Assembly (NCBI GenBank): GCA_022842255.1
Contig: JALHPW010000107.1
Coordinates: forward strand, 1 to 11,021
Length of the DNA stretch: 11,021 bases
Direction: 5' to 3'
Source: Saprospiraceae bacterium
GTDB lineage: Bacteria; Bacteroidota; Bacteroidia; Chitinophagales; Saprospiraceae
Both the position numbers and the translations under genes were made by a program. Below are positions 7,374-11,021 of this stretch, one piece after another. How positions within the stretch are numbered: the stretch's first letter is position 1; every line of letters begins with the position of its first letter. The notes under the pieces are model-generated. The model saw only the letters and a list, made by a program, of their open reading frames with translations. It ran no database searches and was not told the DNA's origin.

Positions 7374-7484
7374 ATGCACACCTTTGAAATTATGCTGCTG
7401 CTGGCGGGCATTGCCGTCGGCGGAGCGGGAGCGGTCGCGCTTTTTCGTGCGACTCAAACCCTTAAAACCCTCAGTTCCAAGTGA
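7374..7484 (+). CDS. Small single-pass membrane protein (36 aa)
   Basis: The ATG at 7374 lies 23 bases after the cupin stop, behind an A-rich ACACAAAACAATC leader like that of neighbouring genes. It encodes MHTFEIMLLLAGIAVGGAGA..., with a hydrophobic segment at about residues 6-24 containing GxxxG-like small residues (AVGGAGAVALF), then a basic polar tail (RATQTLKTLSSK). The same frame is open further upstream, but that would overlap the cupin gene, and the ATG at 7374 gives a sensible protein. It is likely co-transcribed with the cupin gene. Function unknown. Confidence 0.6.
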   Translation: MHTFEIMLLLAGIAVGGAGAVALFRATQTLKTLSSK

Positions 7485-7490
7485 CGTCAC

Positions 7491-7514
7491 CCCCAAATCC
7501 CCAAATCCCCAACT
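7491..7514. repeat. Short tandem CCCCAAAT octamer
   Basis: Two exact copies of CCCCAAAT (7491-7498, 7499-7506) and a third partial one (CCCCAACT) lie just upstream of the lipoprotein gene at 7557. They are C-rich and lack any purine-rich ribosome-binding match. Probably a small slippage repeat. Confidence 0.4.
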
Positions 7515-7556
7515 AAACAAATCCACATTTCCACACACTAAACAATTTTCTCAGCT

Positions 7557-7994
7557 ATGAAAACCACATTCTCAGCCCTCAGCACCAAAGTATTCGCCAT
7601 GCTCCTGCTCGTATTGCCAGCCATGACCAGCTGCGACAAATGCAAGGACAAAGACCAACCAACCGTCAAAGAACAATTGGTAGGCGATTGGGAAATCAAA
7701 TCCTTCACCGTCGATGGTGTGGAGGTAAAAGGACCGGTCATCACCGCTTCTAAAATGGAATTCGAGGAATACACCGGCAACAACGGCGACTTCGAATGGA
7801 GCATCAGCTACATTGACGGAACCAGCGAACTCCAAACCGGCGACTACGAAGTGGACGAGCAAGACAAGGAAATCGAGCTTGAAGACAACGATGGCGACCG
7901 ACTCAAATTCGACTTCGACCTCGATGGCGACGACCTGGAGCTATCCGGCACCATCGACGGCGAGCGCTACGTGTTGAAAGCCGAACGCGACTAA
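7557..7994 (+). CDS. Lipocalin-like lipoprotein
   Basis: A 145-aa lipoprotein: the signal peptide ends in lipobox AMTSC with lipidated Cys26, then DKCKDKD, a lysine/acidic stretch compatible with the surface-export signal of Bacteroidota lipoproteins. The mature chain begins its fold with QLVGDWEIKSFTVDGVEV (40-57), the GxW strand opening of lipocalin-like domains common in this phylum, and alternating strands follow to RYVLKAERD at the end. The second half is very acidic, with ED/DGD runs (for example EIELEDNDGDRLKFDFDLD, about 105-123) that could bind Ca2+; this is inference. The length is normal for the group. It is the last gene before a strong terminator at 8029-8066 and probably shares a transcript with the cupin and 36-aa genes. 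Confidence 0.85.
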   Translation: MKTTFSALSTKVFAMLLLVLPAMTSCDKCKDKDQPTVKEQLVGDWEIKSFTVDGVEVKGPVITASKMEFEEYTGNNGDFEWSISYIDGTSELQTGDYEVDEQDKEIELEDNDGDRLKFDFDLDGDDLELSGTIDGERYVLKAERD

Positions 7995-8028
7995 TTTTTT
8001 GTAAGCGAATTTAGGATTGTGAAAAGAG

Positions 8029-8066
8029 ACCCGGCTGCCGTAATGGTGGTCGGGTTTTTGTTTTTT
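8029..8066 (+). terminator. Intrinsic (Rho-independent) terminator
   Basis: ACCCGGCTGCC (8029-8039) pairs with GGTGGTCGGGT (8045-8055) as an 11-bp stem with three G-T pairs and a 5-nt GTAAT loop. TTTTTGTTTTTT follows at 8055-8066. It lies 34 bases after the lipocalin-like gene, as expected for the end of that transcript. Confidence 0.85.
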
Positions 8067-8204
8067 GGGTGAGTGCAAGTTGCGGGGTTAGGGCGCGCGG
8101 AGGCAAATTTTCGTAACATGATTTGGAGATTTGGGTTTTGAGACTAATTTTACGCTTTGAAAATCGCTTTATGAACCAAATATCTCCCTCTTTTTTTCTT
8201 GTCA

Positions 8205-8252
8205 ACCAGTTGCGTGAATCCTGCCAGTTTGGGTTGGATTCACGCAACTGGT
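8205..8252. repeat. Perfect 17-bp inverted repeat containing TTGCGTGAA
   Basis: ACCAGTTGCGTGAATCC (8205-8221) and GGATTCACGCAACTGGT (8236-8252) are exact complements around a 14-nt loop. No T-run follows. AAC at 8204-8206 and GTTTAGC at 8253-8259 flank the stem, vaguely like the ends of an integron attC site. It could equally be an operator or a structural RNA stem. Confidence 0.8.
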
Positions 8253-8282
8253 GTTTAGCTACAAAGTAGTGACAAAGCGGGT

Positions 8283-8322
8283 TTTCACGCATTGATGGGT
8301 ATATAGGGGGAGTTGCGTGAAA
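8283..8322. repeat. Second inverted pair of TGCGTGAAA-type repeats
   Basis: TTTCACGCA (8283-8291) and TGCGTGAAA (8314-8322) are exact 9-bp complements about 22 bases apart. They repeat the sequence of the neighbouring 8205-8252 palindrome; the right half reads AGTTGCGTGAAACTGG, close to that palindrome's arm. This makes four copies in 120 bases, about 65 bases before the 8386 gene, so a regulator-binding role is possible. Confidence 0.55.
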
Positions 8323-8385
8323 CTGGAGTTATATCACATTAAAGAAGACAATTTGTTGATGTAAAAGATTTTTTAAAAATTAATT

Positions 8386-9117
8386 ATGAATAAGGTAGCC
8401 TTTGTTTTTGAATTATTGATTTGCTTCATATTAAATGCTTGTTCTCAAAATTCTCAGGGTCAAAATTTGAAGAAAACTACATCTGAAAATATTCACCCAG
8501 ATCCAAATATGAAAATTTATTCATTGGGTTTTTCAACAGATACATGTTTGTACTTTGGTATTGAACATTTGCCTACTCGCAAAGTTGGAATTTGGCACAA
8601 GGAAAGAGGAATTATTATTTCACCGGAATACACTAGTGCATGGCAGTTAAATAATTGTAAATGGTTGGTAATGTCAAAAGGAGTTCAAAAAGCAATTTTT
8701 GATACACTTGGAAATCAATTAACAAAGTTTGAAAATAATTTTGAAATAATTGCGACTGCTTCCAATTTCGACGACATAGCGGTTGTTCATAGAGCGGATA
8801 ATAAATTTTTAATTAAACCACCTTCAATTGAACCAATAAATGGTGAAGAATTTAGGGAAATTAGGTCATTCAATAAAAACGGATTCTTTGCATTTGCAAG
8901 CAAAGATGAATTTCTATTTGCATTGGGAAGACCCGATGGGACAAGGATCACTGATTTCAAATATCCTACGCTTGATGTTATTGGGGTTGGAATGGATGAA
9001 AATTCCTATAATTTAAACAATCTAAAAAAGGGCCGATATTTAGTAGCATACGCATTATTAGACAAAGGAATAATTTGTCTGGACAATCAAGGTGAAGAAG
9101 TTCCTTGTAAACCATAA
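8386..9117 (+). CDS. Lipoprotein with WG-repeat-like segments
   Basis: A 243-aa lipoprotein; its signal sequence MNKVAFVFELLICFILNAC has the lipobox LNAC (Cys19), followed by a Ser/Gln/Asn-rich linker. The mature part reads like a degenerate WG beta-repeat protein: RKVGIWHKERGIIISPEYTSA (about 65-85), then GVQKAIFDTLGNQLTKFENNF, and later FALGRPDGTRITDFKYPTLD. Each has the pattern of a strand, a Gly turn and I.P.Y or F.YP. These repeats are frequent in Bacteroidota surface proteins and lack an assigned activity. The coding sequence is AT-rich compared with the genes up to 7994, suggesting separate origin. It stands alone, and a GC-rich imperfect palindrome follows about 60 bases downstream. 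Lipoprotein status is firm; the repeat assignment is moderate. Confidence 0.82.
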   Translation: MNKVAFVFELLICFILNACSQNSQGQNLKKTTSENIHPDPNMKIYSLGFSTDTCLYFGIEHLPTRKVGIWHKERGIIISPEYTSAWQLNNCKWLVMSKGVQKAIFDTLGNQLTKFENNFEIIATASNFDDIAVVHRADNKFLIKPPSIEPINGEEFREIRSFNKNGFFAFASKDEFLFALGRPDGTRITDFKYPTLDVIGVGMDENSYNLNNLKKGRYLVAYALLDKGIICLDNQGEEVPCKP

Positions 9118-9177
9118 TTTTCTTTAAATTATCTAGAACATTAAATGATCAAATTAAAACTAAAGATAAAACGTGAT

Positions 9178-9240
9178 ATAACAATGCACTGGACGTACAG
9201 ACTCCCTATCGGTCGTCCGTCGCCAGTGCTGGATTGTTCT
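9178..9240. repeat. GC-rich imperfect palindrome, attC-like
   Basis: AACAAT (9180-9185) pairs with ATTGTT (9233-9238), and GCACTGG (9186-9192) with CCAGTGC (9223-9229), leaving TGG (9230-9232) unpaired on one side only. ACG (9193-9195) can pair with CGT (9214-9216) around an 18-nt loop, leaving CCGTCG unpaired. AAC and GTT at the outer ends plus one-sided extrahelical bases are hallmarks of integron attC sites. However, the bases after GTT (CTGC) do not fit the canonical GTTRRRY. The site is GC-rich in an AT-rich surrounding, between two unrelated same-strand genes. Confidence 0.5.
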
Positions 9241-9263
9241 GCTCAAATATAAAAAAATGAGGT

Positions 9264-10307
9264 ATGGATAAATTAATATTGATATTAATTACGACCACTT
9301 TTTCATTTCAAACAATGGCACAAGTCGAAAGATTTTTTACGAAAGAAGAAGCAATTAGTTGGGTCCCACAATTAATTGGATATAATATGGAATTAATAGG
9401 AGAGAAAAATGATAAAGGAATTAGAGCGACAGATACAGAGAATATTGAATTTTTATTTATGACGGATACTAAGGAGAAAGCGCAAGAATTAAAAACCGGC
9501 CTAAAAGAAAAAGCGGGCTATCAACTATATAAAGAATATTCATTGGATGGGTTTTGGTTCGTAACTGGTGTCACAGATAAGTTATCCATGGAGTTCGGCT
9601 CTTTTAGCAAATGGACATTTGAGTTTTGTAAAACTGGCTTTGATTATGATACCAAACTTCTGAATTGGAACATACTTGACAAAGAAAATGCCGAGAATAT
9701 TGATGAATTTTGGAATTGGTTTAAAAACAATCAAGATGAATTTTTCAATTTAGATTATGAAAAAATGGATGGAATTGAGGAAGCATTCAAAATACTCGAT
9801 AAATGGCTAAAGCCATTAAATGAATCCATTACTTATGAATTCAGCCCAATATTAGAGAATGGTAAACGGAGATTCATTCTATCTGCTGAAGGTAATAGAG
9901 AAGCCTTTCAAGACTTACTATATCTATTCAAAAGGTCACCTGAATTAGAGAAGTGGGAAATCATTCCATTTAAGCAAGGCTTTGATGGAGACCCTCAATT
10001 GGAATTCAACAATGGATACACATTATCTTGGGACAAGGTAATGTTCGAATCAAAGGAGACAAAAGAAGGATTGAGTATTGATTTTTATATCGAGGATTAC
10101 GATAAAGGAAACGAAGATTTCGAAATGGGTTTAGTCATTTTGTTAGATTCGTATCTCGGTGAATATGACGCAGTAATGCAAATTAGATATGCAGATATTC
10201 ACAAATTAAACAGAAAAAAGGCGAAGCATTTAAAGGAATTTAAAGATCTAAAACAAGTTGTGGATAAATATAAAATGAAGAAAAAGTGGCTGCCAACCGC
10301 CCGCTAG
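9264..10307 (+). CDS. Exported protein with RraB-like domain and a second conserved-looking domain
   Basis: A 347-aa protein with a signal peptide (MDKLILILITTTFSFQTMAQ, cleavage near residue 20). Residues about 55-138 resemble the RraB fold: IEFLFMTDTKEKAQELKTGL (61-80), GFWFVTGVTDKL (96-107), then FDYDTKLLNWNIL (126-138), matching the strand-helix-strand layout and the final G-x-YD-x-W-like end. Known RraB proteins are cytoplasmic RNase E inhibitors; an exported copy cannot do that, so this would be a fold reuse. Residues about 145-315 form a second domain (FWNWFKNNQDEFFNL, ILSAEGNREAF, SPELEKWEIIPFK, LLDSYLGEYDAV) that I associate with bacterial DUF families of unknown role. The tail is basic (KMKKKW). 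The last codons and the TAG lie inside a GC-rich hairpin, as if an element had been joined to the gene. AT-rich, single-gene unit. Confidence 0.8.
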   Translation: MDKLILILITTTFSFQTMAQVERFFTKEEAISWVPQLIGYNMELIGEKNDKGIRATDTENIEFLFMTDTKEKAQELKTGLKEKAGYQLYKEYSLDGFWFVTGVTDKLSMEFGSFSKWTFEFCKTGFDYDTKLLNWNILDKENAENIDEFWNWFKNNQDEFFNLDYEKMDGIEEAFKILDKWLKPLNESITYEFSPILENGKRRFILSAEGNREAFQDLLYLFKRSPELEKWEIIPFKQGFDGDPQLEFNNGYTLSWDKVMFESKETKEGLSIDFYIEDYDKGNEDFEMGLVILLDSYLGEYDAVMQIRYADIHKLNRKKAKHLKEFKDLKQVVDKYKMKKKWLPTAR

Positions 10308-10328
10308 ACGCGGCGGTATGGCAGTCAC
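10286..10328. repeat. GC-rich imperfect palindrome across the stop codon, attC-like position
   Basis: GTGGCTGCCAACCGCCCGC (10286-10304) pairs with GCGGCGGTATGGCAGTCAC (10310-10328) apart from one G/T mismatch or wobble and single-base bulges, leaving a TAGAC loop. The loop contains the stop codon of the preceding gene. It is strongly GC-rich beside AT-rich coding DNA and lies 32 bases before the next gene. No T-run follows, so it is not a standard terminator. Position and one-sided bulges recall a cassette-junction hairpin, but AAC/GTT end boxes are not evident. Confidence 0.55.
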
Positions 10329-10359
10329 GCCATCGTTCACCACAATCAAATAACAAACA

Positions 10360-10902
10360 ATGGAGCTCGATTGGAAGAAATTAGCCGAAGAATATGCCGA
10401 GAAAGATTGGTCTTTTTCGAGTGCTTTCGCGTGGGAGAAAGTTGTAAATGAAAATCCGACACCTTTCCACTTGATCCAATATGTGGAGCAATTGAGGTTA
10501 AGTGGCAATTACTTTGAAGCATAAAAAGTAATGGAGAAAATTAAAACTGACGAAATACCAGACAAATATCGATTTGTGTTTTATATACGAAAAGGAAAAC
10601 TTCATGAGGATCAAGGGCAAATAGATGAAGCAATCCTATCTTATCAAAAAAGTATTGACCTGAAAATTGACGACACTTACCCTTATATATTTCTAGCTTC
10701 GGCGCTTTTAAAAAAGAGTCGATTAAAAGAAGCCGAAGAAGTTTTAGTCGAAGCTTTGAATAAAAATGGAGACATAGATGAAGTCCATTATAATCTAAGT
10801 TTTGTCTATGCCCGAAAAGGTGATTTTATACAAGCAATCGCATCTATGAAAGAGTGCTTGAAACTTGACGCCACATTCCCGAATGCAAGAACTTGGTTAG
10901 AT
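10360..10902 (+). pseudogene. TPR protein gene broken by an in-frame stop and by an insertion sequence
   Basis: Reading from ATG 10360 gives MELDWKKLAEEYAEKDWSFS... to YVEQLRLSGNYFEA (54 codons), then TAA at 10522-10524. The same frame resumes at once as KVMEKIKTDEIPDKYRFVFY..., a TPR protein with repeats at IRKGKLHEDQGQIDEAILSY, YPYIFLASALLKKSRLKEAE and VHYNLSFVYARKGDFIQAIA. NYFEA-KVMEK is itself a TPR helix seam, so the TAA most simply replaces a GAA or CAA codon. The frame loses TPR character after NARTWLD (about 10902), exactly where the IS begins; ten foreign codons follow to TAA at 10933-10935. Restart at ATG 10531 could still yield a shortened protein of TPR repeats. The intact gene probably encoded a cytoplasmic protein of about 185-195 aa; it has no signal peptide. 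Confidence 0.82.
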
Positions 10903-10935
10903 TGTCCTACCCCTCGTTGGCCGGTACCATTCTAA
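10531..10935 (+). CDS. Residual TPR reading frame after the internal stop
   Basis: The longest intact frame of the broken TPR gene: 134 codons from ATG 10531, seven bases after the TAA that ends the upstream part. The last ten codons (CPTPRWPVPF) come from the insertion sequence. It contains about three TPR units and might be made by translational restart. It is more likely a remnant of the gene starting at 10360 than an independent gene. Confidence 0.4.
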   Translation: MEKIKTDEIPDKYRFVFYIRKGKLHEDQGQIDEAILSYQKSIDLKIDDTYPYIFLASALLKKSRLKEAEEVLVEALNKNGDIDEVHYNLSFVYARKGDFIQAIASMKECLKLDATFPNARTWLDCPTPRWPVPF

Positions 10936-11021
10936 AGTAGAGATTCTGATTTAGGTTTTCAAAGGCCACTGGTGTTTTGTATTTCAGGCTTGAATGAGGT
11001 CGATCAAAGTTATAGGTTTTA
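10903..11021 (-). mobile_element. IS3-family insertion sequence, one end only
   Basis: The end is placed at TGTCCTACCCC (10903 on), where the TPR frame loses similarity to itself. The TG...CA-type terminus with a CCCC tract fits IS3-family inverted repeats. The transposase stop codon lies 4 bases inside this end. The other end and any target duplication are outside the window. Confidence 0.8.
10907..11021 (-). CDS. IS3-family transposase (OrfB, rve integrase core), C-terminal end
   Basis: The 37 visible residues, read on the minus strand up to TAG at 10909-10907, are KTYNFDRPHSSLKYKTPVAF and on to MVPANEG. YNxxRPHSSLxYxTPxxFE is the signature C-terminus of IS3-family DDE transposases. The catalytic D, D and E residues lie outside the window, so integrity cannot be judged. 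It is usually expressed from a two-frame orfA/orfB gene by ribosomal frameshifting (family knowledge). Confidence 0.92.
   Translation of the reverse strand, partial: KTYNFDRPHSSLKYKTPVAFENLNQNLYFRMVPANEG

Larger units (their letters stand above)
7995..8385. other. Gene-free boundary region with terminator and TGCGTGAA repeats
   Basis: No gene is seen. The region holds the terminator at 8029-8066, a possible degenerate copy of the 42-bp repeat near 8114-8141, and two inverted pairs of TGCGTGAA-type repeats at 8205-8322. Composition turns AT-rich from about 8340. Confidence 0.6.

Noticed and set aside
8114..8141. Third, degenerate copy of the 42-bp repeat family (AACATGATTTGGAGATTTGGGTTTTGA)
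   Set aside because: It shares only part of the core and tail with insertions between; it has no inverted partner and may be chance.

Overview
The window reads as part of a Bacteroidota chromosome, most like the Saprospiria/Lewinella-type branch. The signs are inference from style: many exported proteins starting MKK/MKN/MKT, several lipoproteins with acidic/lysine residues just after the lipobox cysteine, weak or absent Shine-Dalgarno sequences, and orphan genes spaced by palindromic repeats. No rRNA, tRNA or CRISPR array was seen.

Left part (1-1189, minus strand): most of an RtcB RNA ligase gene, running off the left edge. Between it and the next gene lies an unusual ~100-bp palindrome (1365-1466) bounded by 7-bp direct repeats. 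Middle part (1547-7994, plus strand): mainly exported or membrane proteins of moderate GC. These are a TPR protein (1547), a possible 35-aa membrane protein (2571), a surface-type lipoprotein with an IPT-like N-terminus (2998), a DUF4345-like four-helix membrane protein (4085), a monohaem c-type cytochrome (4604), an unrecognised helical secreted protein (5601), a cupin (6787), a 36-aa membrane protein (7374) and a lipocalin-like lipoprotein (7557). The last three probably form one transcription unit that ends at a clear intrinsic terminator (8029-8066). The 5601 gene is bracketed by two large inverted-repeat loci built from one ~42-bp repeat family with the core AGATTACATGATT.

Right part (about 8340-10902, plus strand): base composition turns visibly AT-rich. 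Three unrelated one-gene units follow each other: a WG-repeat-like lipoprotein, a secreted protein with an RraB-like domain, and a TPR protein. They are separated by short GC-rich imperfect hairpins, a layout like a gene-cassette (integron-type) array, although the hairpins do not match the canonical attC boxes well. The TPR gene is damaged twice: an in-frame TAA after codon 54 and loss of its 3' end to an IS3-family insertion whose transposase C-terminus (minus strand) reaches the right edge.

The genes do not form one obvious pathway. The left and middle parts look like chromosomal backbone and envelope genes. The right part looks like an accessory region that has taken up foreign genes and is now being eroded by an insertion sequence.
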